From: Bacillus sp. MUM 116
GTDB taxonomy: Bacteria > Bacillota > Bacilli > Bacillales > Cytobacillaceae
Assembly: GCF_001866655.1 (NCBI RefSeq)
Contig: NZ_MLYR01000106.1
Span: forward strand, 1-38,428
Direction: 5' to 3'
DNA: 38,428 bases
The translations under genes were made by a program, and so were the position numbers. The notes under the pieces were generated by a model. That model had not been told where the DNA came from. It did not search any database and saw nothing but the letters and a program-made list of their open reading frames with translations. Of this stretch, positions 7,752 to 16,348 are shown in pieces; position 1 is the first letter of the stretch, and each line of letters begins with the position of its first letter.

Positions 7752-9644
7752 ATGTTAGGATTTTTACAAAGAATCGGAAAGGCATTAATGCTTCCTATCG
7801 CAGTACTGCCTGCTGCGGGGCTGTTGCTCCGATTTGGACAGCCTGATCTATTAAACATCCCATTTATTGCAAATGCTGGGAATGCGATTTTTGCAAACTT
7901 GGCCTTGATTTTCGCCATCGGGGTGGCAATGGGTTTTGCAAAAGATAACAATGGTGCAGCTGCCTTAGCAGGTGCAATTGGTTATTTAGTATTAACAGAA
8001 GGTACAAAAGCAATTGATAAAAATATTAATATGGGTGTCCTTGGCGGGATTCTAACCGGGATTATTGCAGGACTCTTATATAATCGTTTCCGTGATGTCA
8101 AGCTTCCAGAGTGGTTAGGATTCTTTAGCGGCAGAAGATTTGTTCCGATTATCACGTCCGTTGCTATGGTTATTTTGGCAGGCATTGCCGGGTTTGTTTG
8201 GCCGCCTATCCAGGATGCCATTAATGGTCTAGGCAATTGGATTATAGGTCTTGGCGCAATTGGTTCAGGTCTATTTGGATTTTTAAACCGTTTATTGATT
8301 CCATTAGGTCTTCACCATGTGTTAAATAGCTTATTCTGGTTTCAATTTGGTGAATTTCAAGGAAAAACTGGGGATATTGCCCGTTTCTTTGCCGGTGACC
8401 CAAGTGCAGGCGGCTATATGACTGGTTTCTTCCCTATCATGATGTTTGGACTTCCTGCGGCGGCTTTTGCGATTATTGCTGCGGCAAAACCTGAAAAAAG
8501 AAAATCTGTATCCGGTATGTTTATCGGACTTGCCTTAACCTCTTTTCTAACAGGTATTACAGAACCAATAGAATTTTCATTTATGTTTATCGCTCCATTA
8601 CTCTATGGTGTACACGCAGTTTTAACAGGACTTTCTATGTGGTTAACGTCAATTTTGGGAATCAAAGATGGCTTTACCTTTTCAGCGGGTGCCATTGACT
8701 ATGTATTAAACTTTAACATTGCTCACAAGCCTTTATTGTTATTATTAGTAGGATTAGTTTACGCAGTTATCTATTTCGTTATATTTTATGGACTCATTAA
8801 AGCTTTTAACATCAAAACACCTGGCCGTGAAGACGATGATGCCGCTGAAGTTAGTCAAGCCGCGGATCAGTGCACAGTCGGAAGCAACAAATATGAAACA
8901 ATGGCTTATCATTTTATTCAAGATATTGGCGGCCGAGAAAACATCACGACCATCGATAATTGTACAACCCGCCTTCGTTTAAACATTAAAGATATGGATC
9001 AAGTAAAGGATTCCTCTTTAAAAGCACATGGTGCAAAAGGAATTATGAAATTAAATAAAAATAATCTCCAAATTGTTGTGGGTACAGAGGTAGAATTTGT
9101 TGCCGATGCAATGAAGAAAATCGATATGAATCAAGTGAATTTTGCTGTTTCTCCTGAAGCAGCCCCTTCGGCAGAGGTTACTGGCAAGCAGCCATTAACC
9201 GGTAATGACTTTGTGATGCCAATTGAAGGAGAAATTATTCCACTTTCCGATGTTCCAGACCAAGTATTTTCACAAAAAATGATGGGCGATGGTTTCGGAA
9301 TTGTTCCTTCCAATGGATCGGTTGTTTCACCTGTTGATGGAGAAATCCTTAATGTGTTCCCAACAAAACACGCCATTGGAATTCGCTCGAAACAAGGCTA
9401 CGAAATTCTTATTCATATCGGATTAGATACGGTCAATTTAAAAGGAGAAGGCTTTACGGTTCTGGTAAAAGAAGGAGAGCAAATTACAAAGGGGCAGGAA
9501 ATCTTGAAGTTTGATTTGGATTTCATCAAAAAATCTGTTCCTTCTTCCGTCACTCCTGTAATATTTACAAATTTAACAAGTTTAAATATTAAAACACACG
9601 GACAGACAGAACAAGGAAAAAGCGGGATCCTATCGATTGAATAA
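7752..9644 (+). CDS. nagP: PTS permease EIICBA for N-acetylglucosamine, 630 aa
   Basis: Takes up and phosphorylates GlcNAc. The order is EIIC (about residues 1-375, membrane; substrate-region TGITEPIEFSFMF), EIIB (about 395-470, phospho-Cys404 in NCTTRLRL) and EIIA of the Glc type (about 490-630, phospho-His555 in ILIHIGLDTV). All phosphotransfer residues are intact, so HPr and EI, encoded at 26.4-28.4 kb, can drive it directly. ATG 7752 follows AAAGGAG at 9 bases; the frame is open further upstream but runs back over the cre-like site. Divergent from nagAB-nagR and sharing their NagR control. The same domain set is called NagE in other bacteria. Confidence 0.93.
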   Translation: MLGFLQRIGKALMLPIAVLPAAGLLLRFGQPDLLNIPFIANAGNAIFANLALIFAIGVAMGFAKDNNGAAALAGAIGYLVLTEGTKAIDKNINMGVLGGILTGIIAGLLYNRFRDVKLPEWLGFFSGRRFVPIITSVAMVILAGIAGFVWPPIQDAINGLGNWIIGLGAIGSGLFGFLNRLLIPLGLHHVLNSLFWFQFGEFQGKTGDIARFFAGDPSAGGYMTGFFPIMMFGLPAAAFAIIAAAKPEKRKSVSGMFIGLALTSFLTGITEPIEFSFMFIAPLLYGVHAVLTGLSMWLTSILGIKDGFTFSAGAIDYVLNFNIAHKPLLLLLVGLVYAVIYFVIFYGLIKAFNIKTPGREDDDAAEVSQAADQCTVGSNKYETMAYHFIQDIGGRENITTIDNCTTRLRLNIKDMDQVKDSSLKAHGAKGIMKLNKNNLQIVVGTEVEFVADAMKKIDMNQVNFAVSPEAAPSAEVTGKQPLTGNDFVMPIEGEIIPLSDVPDQVFSQKMMGDGFGIVPSNGSVVSPVDGEILNVFPTKHAIGIRSKQGYEILIHIGLDTVNLKGEGFTVLVKEGEQITKGQEILKFDLDFIKKSVPSSVTPVIFTNLTSLNIKTHGQTEQGKSGILSIE

Positions 9645-9652
9645 AGAAAAAA

Positions 9653-9678
9653 GACAGGTGCCTGGCACCTGTTTTTTT
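9653..9678. terminator. Bidirectional terminator between nagP and yhbH
   Basis: ACAGGTG-CCTGG-CACCTGT stem-loop, A-run before it and TTTTTTT after it, serving the converging nagP and yhbH. Confidence 0.85.
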
Positions 9679-9679
9679 G

Positions 9680-10846
9680 TTAGGCATATAATTTTGTTTC
9701 TTCTTTTTGGAAGAAGCTCTTCATTGCATGGAATACATCAGCCTTTTGCTTGAGAATATAATAGCGGAAATTCTCATCCTTGATATTCTTATAGGCTGAC
9801 ATTAAAGTCGAATGGCGGTTATACTGATTTACCTCGCCATAGCCAAACATATTCGAAACCTTCATTAATTCTTCAACCAATTTTACGCAGCGGGCGTTAT
9901 CAGATGTTAGATTATCACCATCTGAAAAATGGAATGGATAGATGTTATACTTTATTGGGCTGTATTTGTCCTCAATTAATTCGAGTGATTTGCGATAAGC
10001 AGATGAGCAAATCGTTCCACCGCTTTCCCCTTTGGAAAAGAAGTCTTCCTCACTAACGACCTTTGCTTCCGTATGGTGAGCAATAAATTCAATTTCCACT
10101 GTTTCATATTTCGTTCTTAAAAAGCGGGTCATCCAAAAGAAAAAGCTCCGGGCCATATATTTTTCCCAAATCCCCATTGATCCACTTGTGTCCATCATCG
10201 CGAGTACAACAGCTTTGGAATCAGGCTTAATGACCTCATTCCAGGTCTTAAATTTTAAATCATCCTTATAAATGGGGTGGAATGCCGGTTTCCCGCTCAT
10301 TGCATTCCGTTTGAAGGCCGACATCATGGTTCGCTTTTTATCAATATTCCCCATTAACCCTATTTTTCGAATATCATTAAACTCGATATTCTCTACAACA
10401 TGTTCTTCTTGTTCTTTTCTCTTTAAATTCGGAAGCTCCAACTGTTTAAATAAGGCTTCCTCTAATTCCATTAGTGAAACTTCAGCCTCAAAATAGTCCT
10501 CTCCAGCTTGATCTCCTGCGCCTTGCCCTTTTCCAGGGCCTTTTTGCCCGCTGGAACCGTCACGTGCTACTACATCACCGACTTGGCTGTCACCGTTACC
10601 TTGGCCCACGTGTTTGTTTTTGTCATAATTATAACGAATTTTATATTCGTCCAATGAACGAATCGGAATTTTTACCACATCTCGACCGTTTGACATAATG
10701 ATGCTTTCCTCTGTGATAAGATCGGGAAGATTATTACGAATCGCCTCTTGAACTTTTTCCTGGTGCCGCTGCTGGTCATCGTGGCCTTTACGGTGGAGGG
10801 ACCAATCTTCTCTCGAAATCACAAATTGATGGTTGTTGTCTGACAA
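9680..10846 (-). CDS. yhbH: Sporulation protein YhbH (DUF444), 388 aa
   Basis: DUF444-family protein, usually encoded beside prkA and needed for normal sporulation in Bacillus. The N-terminal half is hydrophilic, with a Gly/Gln-rich linker at about 80-115. The C-terminal half holds a von Willebrand A-like fold with a MIDAS-type motif DTSGSM starting at Asp219. The start is TTG at 10846 with AAGGAGGGG 8 bases upstream. It lies downstream of prkA on the same strand but is separated by about 390 bp with a terminator and its own SigE-like promoter, so it can be expressed alone. Biochemical role unknown; a partner of PrkA is inferred from conserved linkage. Confidence 0.93.
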   Translation of the reverse strand: MSDNNHQFVISREDWSLHRKGHDDQQRHQEKVQEAIRNNLPDLITEESIIMSNGRDVVKIPIRSLDEYKIRYNYDKNKHVGQGNGDSQVGDVVARDGSSGQKGPGKGQGAGDQAGEDYFEAEVSLMELEEALFKQLELPNLKRKEQEEHVVENIEFNDIRKIGLMGNIDKKRTMMSAFKRNAMSGKPAFHPIYKDDLKFKTWNEVIKPDSKAVVLAMMDTSGSMGIWEKYMARSFFFWMTRFLRTKYETVEIEFIAHHTEAKVVSEEDFFSKGESGGTICSSAYRKSLELIEDKYSPIKYNIYPFHFSDGDNLTSDNARCVKLVEELMKVSNMFGYGEVNQYNRHSTLMSAYKNIKDENFRYYILKQKADVFHAMKSFFQKEETKLYA

Positions 10847-10952
10847 TTAAAACCCCTCCTTATTCAATTTTTACAAATTCTTTTGCACACTTTTTTTTCA
10901 ACAACATACAATAACTCGAATGAAAAAATAGAATAGAAATGTTGATTACTTT

Positions 10953-10981
10953 ATCCTATGCAGAAACGACAAATAATTTAC
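10953..10981 (-). promoter_or_regulatory. Possible SigE promoter of yhbH
   Basis: Minus strand GTAAATT (10975-10981), 14-base spacer, CATAGGAT (10953-10960). The -10 keeps CATANNNT of the SigE consensus; the -35 matches 5 of 7. SigE control is known for this family in B. subtilis; the match here is moderate. Confidence 0.4.
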
Positions 10982-11036
10982 AAATAATTTTGACAATTGG
11001 TGCTTTCGCCTAGAAGAATGGACATGTTTTAGATAG

Positions 11037-11068
11037 AAAAAGACTGGCAAAATTTATTCTGCCAGTCT
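11037..11068 (-). terminator. Terminator downstream of prkA
   Basis: AGACTGGCA, 10-base loop, TGCCAGTCT, followed on the minus strand by TTTT. It lies about 165 bp after the prkA stop, on the far side of a set of hairpins. Confidence 0.65.
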
Positions 11069-11086
11069 CTATACTGTGAAACTTCT

Positions 11087-11225
11087 ATCAGTGGGGGGCT
11101 TTCCATCCCCCACTGATTGTTAGTTGAACCAATCGGGCTTTTATGGGCAGTTGTCCCCCACCCTTATTATCCCAATTAGGATAATATTAGTTTTGTTATG
11201 GAGACTAACTGCCCGTTAATTCGGG
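11087..11225. repeat. Hairpin-rich structured element between prkA and yhbH
   Basis: Several nested inverted repeats in about 140 bp. They are an 11-bp stem ATCAGTGGGGG/CCCCCACTGAT (11087-11117); an outer stem GGGCAGTT/AACTGCCC (11145-11152 with 11207-11214); an inner stem TATTATCC/GGATAATA (11165-11186); and CCCG/CGGG at 11212-11225. The element starts 8 bp after the prkA stop. No coding frame fits. Likely a small non-autonomous mobile repeat (MITE or IS200-derived palindrome type), or a structured 3' UTR; I cannot name its family. Confidence 0.5.
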
Positions 11226-11232
11226 ATAGCCG

Positions 11233-13128
11233 TTACCGATTTAATAAGCTTCCTACATACCTCAATAGCTCGTTTGCTGAGGTTGAATTATAACCATGCT
11301 CATCAATGAGGCGTGCCACAACATCGTTGATTTTTTTCAGCTGCTGCTCATCCGGAGTTTTGGACGATGTCGTAATCTTAACAACATCCTTAAGGTCCGC
11401 AAACAGCTTCTTCTGAATCGCTTCACGAAGGCGGTCATGGGAGTTGTAGTTAAATCGTTTTCCTTTTCTTGCAAAGGCAGAAATGCGGATTAAGATTTCT
11501 TCCCTGAACGCTTTTTTCGCATTTTCAGATATGCCAATTTGTTCTTCAATCGAACGCATTAATTTTTCATCCGGATTAATTTCTTCACCTGTTAATGGGT
11601 CGCGAAGCTTCGCTTTATTGCAATAAGCTTCAACATTATCCAGATAATTATCCATGAGTGTCTTAGCAGACTCCTCATACGAGTAGACAAATGCTTTTTG
11701 AACTTCATTTTTGGCGATATTATCATACTCTTTGCGTGCTAAAGAAATATAGTTCATATAACGTTCACGCAGCTCTGCTGTAATGGATGGATGCTGATCC
11801 AATCCGTCTTTTAATGATCTTAATACATCTAATGCATTGATTGAAGGTACTTCTTTACGAATGATAGTAGAAGAGATTCGGTTAATGACATAACGGGGGT
11901 CAATACCACTCATACCCTCATCAGGATATTCCTTCTTAAGCTCCTCAATATCAGCTGTATTAAAGCCTTCGACACTCTCTCCGTCATACAGGCGCATTTT
12001 TTTGACTAAATCAATATCACCTTTCTTTGGTTCCTTTAAGCGAGTTAGGATTGTAAACATTGCTGCAACACGAAGTGTGTGCGGAGCAATATGAACATCT
12101 GACACATCACTTTCCCGAATCATTTTCTCATAAATTCGTTCTTCCTGTGACACTTTAAGATTATAAGGGATTGGCATCACAATGATCCTGGAATGAAGCG
12201 CTTCATTCTTTTTATTGGAAATAAAGGAGCGATATTCCGTTTCATTGGTATGTGCAACAATGAGTTCATCTGCGCTGATTAAAGCAAATCGGCCTGCTTT
12301 GAAATTTCCTTCTTGGGTTAAAGAAAGAAGGTGCCATAAAAACTTTTCATCACATTTTAACATCTCCTGGAATTCCATCATTCCGCGGTTTGCTTTATTG
12401 AGCTCCCCGTCAAAACGATAGGCCCTTGGATCGGACTCTGAACCAAATTCTGCAATCGTCGAAAAGTCGATGCTTCCGGTTAAATCAGCAATATCCTGTG
12501 ATTTTGGATCGGATGGACTAAAGGTTCCGATACCGGTTCGTTTATCCTCTGAGAAAAAGATCCTCTCTACCTGAACATCTTCAATCCTGCCGCCATATTC
12601 CTGTTCAAGGCGCATCATGTTTAATGGCGAGAGATTTCCTTCAATGCGGATCCCGTATTCTTCATAAAATTCATTACGCAAATGATGCGGAATTAAGTGC
12701 AGCGGATCTTCATGCATCGGGCAGCCTTTAATGGCAAAAACAGAGCCCCGATCCGCACGGGAATAACTTTCCAAACCCCTTTTTAACATGGTCACCAATG
12801 TAGACTTTCCGCCACTGACCGGACCCATTAACAATAAAATACGTTTTCTGACATCTAATCTTTTGGCTGCCGGGTGAAAGTATTCTTCCACAAGCCGTTC
12901 AAGGGCTTCTTCTAAACCAAACAATTGATTACTAAAGAAATTGTATTTTTTCGTCCCTTTTTCTTCTTCAATCCCCGCGTCCTTAATCATATTATAAACT
13001 CGAGAATGTGCAGATTGTGCAACCCATGGCTTGTTCTTTAGCAACTCTAAATAATCGGCAAAAGTTCCTTCCCAACGAAGCTTCTCTTCTTCTTCACGAA
13101 ACATCTCGATTTTTTTTAAAATATCCAT
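11233..13128 (-). CDS. prkA: PrkA, AAA+ serine protein kinase/protease-like, 631 aa
   Basis: 631 residues, the same length as B. subtilis PrkA. The N-terminal AAA+ part has Walker A GPVSGGKST (102-110). The C-terminal PrkA domain begins near residue 400. In Bacillus the protein sits in the forespore/spore coat layers and promotes sporulation; both kinase and Lon-like protease activity have been described for the family. ATG 13128 follows GGGGGAGG at good spacing. The upstream region carries a good SigE-type promoter. yhbH lies downstream, as is usual. Confidence 0.95.
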   Translation of the reverse strand: MDILKKIEMFREEEEKLRWEGTFADYLELLKNKPWVAQSAHSRVYNMIKDAGIEEEKGTKKYNFFSNQLFGLEEALERLVEEYFHPAAKRLDVRKRILLLMGPVSGGKSTLVTMLKRGLESYSRADRGSVFAIKGCPMHEDPLHLIPHHLRNEFYEEYGIRIEGNLSPLNMMRLEQEYGGRIEDVQVERIFFSEDKRTGIGTFSPSDPKSQDIADLTGSIDFSTIAEFGSESDPRAYRFDGELNKANRGMMEFQEMLKCDEKFLWHLLSLTQEGNFKAGRFALISADELIVAHTNETEYRSFISNKKNEALHSRIIVMPIPYNLKVSQEERIYEKMIRESDVSDVHIAPHTLRVAAMFTILTRLKEPKKGDIDLVKKMRLYDGESVEGFNTADIEELKKEYPDEGMSGIDPRYVINRISSTIIRKEVPSINALDVLRSLKDGLDQHPSITAELRERYMNYISLARKEYDNIAKNEVQKAFVYSYEESAKTLMDNYLDNVEAYCNKAKLRDPLTGEEINPDEKLMRSIEEQIGISENAKKAFREEILIRISAFARKGKRFNYNSHDRLREAIQKKLFADLKDVVKITTSSKTPDEQQLKKINDVVARLIDEHGYNSTSANELLRYVGSLLNR

Positions 13129-13168
13129 AAGGCCCTCCCCCTGTAGCTTAATCAGAGACGATTAATAT

Positions 13169-13197
13169 ACTCTATGCAGGTAGTAACTTGAACATGC
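13169..13197 (-). promoter_or_regulatory. Predicted SigE promoter of prkA
   Basis: Minus strand GCATGTT (13191-13197), 14-base spacer, CATAGAGT (13169-13176). This fits the mother-cell SigE pattern (kmATATT-N14-CATAcahT) with one mismatch in the -35 and two in the -10, and lies about 40 bp from the gene. Confidence 0.55.
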
Positions 13198-13315
13198 GTA
13201 TACAAGATGTTAAGTCCTTATCTTTTTTATTGGAGCCCTTTTTATTTTTTTAAGATAGGCTATAATAAAACTATATGCTCAATGATGTGAAAAAATTTGT
13301 GGGAGGGTATACATA

Positions 13316-13408
13316 ATGCATACATTTATCGTCTGTTTAGTTATGATCGCATTCTTAGCCGCCATCTTCACCGCTGGTTACAATGATAAGCCGGGCACAA
13401 ATAAATAA
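13316..13408 (+). CDS. Small single-pass membrane protein, 30 aa, unknown
   Basis: ATG 13316 follows GGGAGGG by 8 bases and the frame ends at TAA 13406-13408, just before a strong terminator. A TATAAT lies at 13261-13266, though no good -35 is seen. The product has one hydrophobic helix (residues about 4-20, rich in Ile/Val/Ala/Leu) and a short polar tail ending NDKPGTNK. It is divergent from prkA, so a sporulation or envelope role is possible, but I do not recognise the family. Confidence 0.6.
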   Translation: MHTFIVCLVMIAFLAAIFTAGYNDKPGTNK

Positions 13409-13411
13409 TTT

Positions 13412-13440
13412 AAAAGGCTGCCAATTGGCAGCCTTTTTTT
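13412..13440. terminator. Bidirectional terminator between the 30-aa gene and trmL
   Basis: AAAAGGCTGCC-AATT-GGCAGCCTTTTTTT, an 11-bp stem with A- and T-runs on both sides. Confidence 0.9.
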
Positions 13441-13441
13441 A

Positions 13442-13936
13442 TTAGCCTAGATTAGGGCCTTTTTCAAGCAGGTTAAGGTAGTTTTGTTGTCTTAATGCTT
13501 CATAAACAAGAATTGCAGCTGTATTAGATAAATTTAATGAGCGGACATTTTCGTTCATTGGAATCCTTAATGCCCGGTCTTTGTTGCCCTCAATGACATC
13601 TTTCGGAAGACCTGTTGTTTCCCGACCAAAAATAAAAAAATAATCTTTATTTAGATCACTATAGTCAAAAGAACTATGCGGGATTTCGCCAAATTTAGTT
13701 AAATAAAAAAATTCACCGCCTGCATTCTTTTCAAAAAATTCATCTAATGAATCATAATAAATGATATTAACAAACTCCCAATAATCCAAACCGGCCCGTT
13801 TCAACATCTTATCTTCTGTTGAAAACCCTAATGGACGGATTAAATGTAAGGAAGTATCCGTTGCAGCGCATGTACGAGCGATATTTCCGGTGTTAGAAGG
13901 AATTTCCGGCTGGTATAATACAACGTGGTTAGACAT
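13442..13936 (-). CDS. trmL: tRNA (cytidine/uridine-34 2'-O)-methyltransferase TrmL (CspR), 164 aa
   Basis: SPOUT-class enzyme that uses SAM to 2'-O-methylate the wobble base of tRNA-Leu. The whole protein is the SpoU domain. Motif 1 is EIPSNTGNIARTCAA near the N-terminus; motifs 2 and 3 are FIFGRETTGLP and IPMNENVRSLNLSNTAAILVYEALRQ, which form the knot and SAM pocket. The start at 13936 has GAGGTG 8 bases upstream; the longer upstream frame runs into a repeat element and is discarded. Synteny with yhbB and queG matches what I recall of the B. subtilis yhb region, where the gene was called cspR. Confidence 0.93.
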   Translation of the reverse strand: MSNHVVLYQPEIPSNTGNIARTCAATDTSLHLIRPLGFSTEDKMLKRAGLDYWEFVNIIYYDSLDEFFEKNAGGEFFYLTKFGEIPHSSFDYSDLNKDYFFIFGRETTGLPKDVIEGNKDRALRIPMNENVRSLNLSNTAAILVYEALRQQNYLNLLEKGPNLG

Positions 13937-13986
13937 GAATTTCACCTCAAATAAAAATCTCTTCATGCAATTATACCACAAGAATA

Positions 13987-14107
13987 GCGGAAGCACCTTG
14001 ACCAGCCTCAGGCATAGCTTAAAACAGGCCGCGAGAAGGTTGCTCTTTAACCTTCTTGTCGGATTGGCTGTAGACCATCGAGGGGCTAAGCGCTGGAGCT
14101 GGACACT
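13987..14107. repeat. Dispersed-repeat-like palindromic element (about 120 bp)
   Basis: A noncoding GC-richer block with a central hairpin AGAAGGTT/AACCTTCT (14034-14056) and weaker outer complementarity (GCCTC near 14005 with GAGGGGC near 14080). It ends with AGCGCTGGAGCTGGACA. Very similar blocks recur between genes in Bacillus-group genomes, as I recall. Copy number here cannot be checked from one window. Confidence 0.5.
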
Positions 14108-14149
14108 GCTCAAATTTCAATGAAATTACTTTTTTTCAGAAACAAGAAA

Positions 14150-15019
14150 TCAATCCAGGATGGTAAAGAACTTATATTTTATATTTGGTGTGTAGGCAGA
14201 GGAATCTTCATATGCCCAATATCTCATTCGGCTATTGTACGTATTGGCATTTACTAAAGGCATTCCATAGGCATCTTTCCCCGTCACCATTGTATTATGA
14301 TTGAATCGGCCATCCCCTTCAAAATCGTAGCAAATAACATCTCCTAACAATAATTGATCGGGACTGCTGACCTCTTTAGCCCTTAACCCATTCATTGAGT
14401 TTGCCAAATATAATCTTAAGGAGTGGGCCATCGTCCAGCTATAGCTCCAATTACTATTTTGCAGCCACCAGCCGCTAGCACGGTTCGGGTATCCCCGCAT
14501 CGGGGCGCCGCCGGCACGAAGACATTGTGAAATATAATTGGTACAATTATTCTCAAATTTCTTATAAGCAGGATTATAACTATTCCACCAGCGTTCCGCA
14601 TACTGCACGGCCTTTAAGCGGTCATATTGATAGCTTGCACGATCCACCAAATCTTCCGTTTCGATGGGGATATCCGGATGATTTTCTCTATTTTGAACAG
14701 GTGTGATTTCTTCATCTGAGATCACTTCCCCATTATAGAGCTTAGCAAGCCTCATTTCAGTCTCTTCCTCAAGATAAAGCGAACCTTTTTGTTTAATGAG
14801 ATATTGAAAATGGGCTATATAATGAACGGTTTCGTCCTTCCCCTTTTCAATTTTTTCTATTATATTGCCCGCAGCTTTTACTTTCACGATTTCTGCAGAC
14901 CGATTGGATAACGAGGCCAACTTTCTTTCTGTTTTAGGATACAAATTCCTCTGCCCCTCTGTATCCGAAACAAATTGATGAATTCTTTTTTCAAAAAGCT
15001 CTTGAAGTGATCTCTGCAT
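14150..15019 (-). CDS. yhbB: YhbB-like protein with C-terminal amidase_6 domain, 289 aa
   Basis: The N-terminal about 130 residues are charged and helical. The C-terminal about 150 residues look like the putative amidase_6 domain: YAERWWNSYNPAYKKFENNCTNYISQCLRAGG (in pieces) with a likely catalytic Cys in ENNCTNYISQ, a conserved WW/NWSYSWT segment, and a likely catalytic His in FNHNTMVTG. Such domains occur in cell-wall and spore-related hydrolases; the substrate is unknown. No signal peptide is evident. The start at 15019 has GGAG 6 bases upstream; the longer upstream frame overlaps the queG terminator. Position between trmL and queG matches B. subtilis yhbB. Confidence 0.82.
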   Translation of the reverse strand: MQRSLQELFEKRIHQFVSDTEGQRNLYPKTERKLASLSNRSAEIVKVKAAGNIIEKIEKGKDETVHYIAHFQYLIKQKGSLYLEEETEMRLAKLYNGEVISDEEITPVQNRENHPDIPIETEDLVDRASYQYDRLKAVQYAERWWNSYNPAYKKFENNCTNYISQCLRAGGAPMRGYPNRASGWWLQNSNWSYSWTMAHSLRLYLANSMNGLRAKEVSSPDQLLLGDVICYDFEGDGRFNHNTMVTGKDAYGMPLVNANTYNSRMRYWAYEDSSAYTPNIKYKFFTILD

Positions 15020-15073
15020 CCTTCTTCTCTCCTTTCCCTTCATACATATGTGGGAAGAAGAAATTTCAATCAA

Positions 15074-15107
15074 AAAAAAGAGGGAATCCACGTGGATTCC
15101 CTCTTTT
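15074..15107 (-). terminator. Terminator after queG, before yhbB
   Basis: A perfect 24-bp palindrome (15080-15103, arms GAGGGAATCCAC/GTGGATTCCCTC) flanked by A8 on the left and T5 on the right. In the queG direction it is followed by a T-run. Confidence 0.9.
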
Positions 15108-16240
15108 TACCTATTCATTAAACGTAATGCTTTTTCTATTTCCTGTTGAACTTCAATATCTCTTTCAGTTTTTTTGGCATCCTCAAGTGCAGCCATTGCC
15201 CTCTCCCCGCCAATTTTACCAAGTGTCCATGCGGCAGTTCCTTTCAATACTGGACTTTTCTCATTTTGCAAAACCTCAACTAAATCAGAAACGGCCGTTT
15301 CATCTTTAAAATGGGCTAGGGCAATCATCGCATTGCGCTGGATTGGCTTTTTCCCGCGCCAGGACCCTGCTAAATGGCCAAATTTATTTTTAAACTCCCG
15401 ATTGCTGATTTTTAAAATCGGGGTTAATAATGGTTTTTCAACCTCGGGATTCGATTCCATTTCTTCATGAAAGTGAAAGTCTTTGCCTTTATTTACGGGA
15501 CAGGCAGTTTGGCAGGAATCACAGCCGTATACCCGATTCCCAATCTTCTCCCTAAATTCATCCGGTATTAGACCCTTTGTCTGTGTTAAAAACGAGATAC
15601 AACGCTGGGCATTGATTTGACCCCCTTGGACCAAGGCACCGGTAGGACAGGCCTCAAGACATTTTGTACATGTTCCGCATTGGTCTTCTATTGGGGTATC
15701 CGGTTCAAATGGGATACTGGTTATCAGTTCTCCTAAATATACATAAGAGCCGAATTCAGGAGTAATCACCGCACAGTTTTTTCCGCTCCAGCCAATCCCC
15801 GCCCTCTCGGCAACGGCCCGGTCTGAAAGTTCTCCCGTGTCAACCATGGATTTAAGACGGGCAGCTGGAACCTTTTCGAGGATAAATTCTTCAAGTTTTT
15901 TTAGACGTTCACGGAGTATATGATGATAATCCATCCCCCAGGAAGCTCTTGAAAAAATTCCTCTTCGCTCGCCTTTCTTACTCAACAGCCTAAATTTCAT
16001 TTTTGATGGATAGGCTAAAGCAATTGAAATGATTGATCGCGGTTCGTCAAGGAGCAGCGAAGGATTGACACGTTTTTCTAAATCCGGTTCTTCAAAGCCA
16101 GATTGGAAACCTAGTTCCTGCTGGCGCAATAATCTGTTTCTAAGTTCAGTAAATGGTTCAGCAGTGGTAAAACCAATTTTATCAATTCCAATTTCCATAC
16201 TGTAGGCGATTAGTTCTTCTTTCAGTTTTTTAACATCCAT
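15107..16240 (-). CDS. queG: Epoxyqueuosine reductase QueG, 377 aa
   Basis: Cobalamin-dependent iron-sulfur enzyme that reduces epoxyqueuosine to queuosine in the anticodon of GUN tRNAs (Tyr, His, Asn, Asp; all four are encoded further right). Asp134 in MVDTGELSDRAVAERAGIGW is the conserved catalytic acid. Two 4Fe-4S motifs are present: C188-C191-C194-C198 and C240-C243-C247 with C214. The C-terminal about 80 residues form HEAT-like repeats, as in the Bacillus enzyme. ATG 16240 has GGAGG 9 bases upstream; the TTG two codons earlier is too close to that site. Confidence 0.94.
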   Translation of the reverse strand: MDVKKLKEELIAYSMEIGIDKIGFTTAEPFTELRNRLLRQQELGFQSGFEEPDLEKRVNPSLLLDEPRSIISIALAYPSKMKFRLLSKKGERRGIFSRASWGMDYHHILRERLKKLEEFILEKVPAARLKSMVDTGELSDRAVAERAGIGWSGKNCAVITPEFGSYVYLGELITSIPFEPDTPIEDQCGTCTKCLEACPTGALVQGGQINAQRCISFLTQTKGLIPDEFREKIGNRVYGCDSCQTACPVNKGKDFHFHEEMESNPEVEKPLLTPILKISNREFKNKFGHLAGSWRGKKPIQRNAMIALAHFKDETAVSDLVEVLQNEKSPVLKGTAAWTLGKIGGERAMAALEDAKKTERDIEVQQEIEKALRLMNR

Positions 16241-16348
16241 TTTCAAACCCTCCTTTCTCTATTTGTACATCTATATCAAGCGCCGTTTATTATTTTTTCA
16301 CACCTAAATATGATAAACTATTCTCAACAAATTTTGGAGGTTAAAAGC

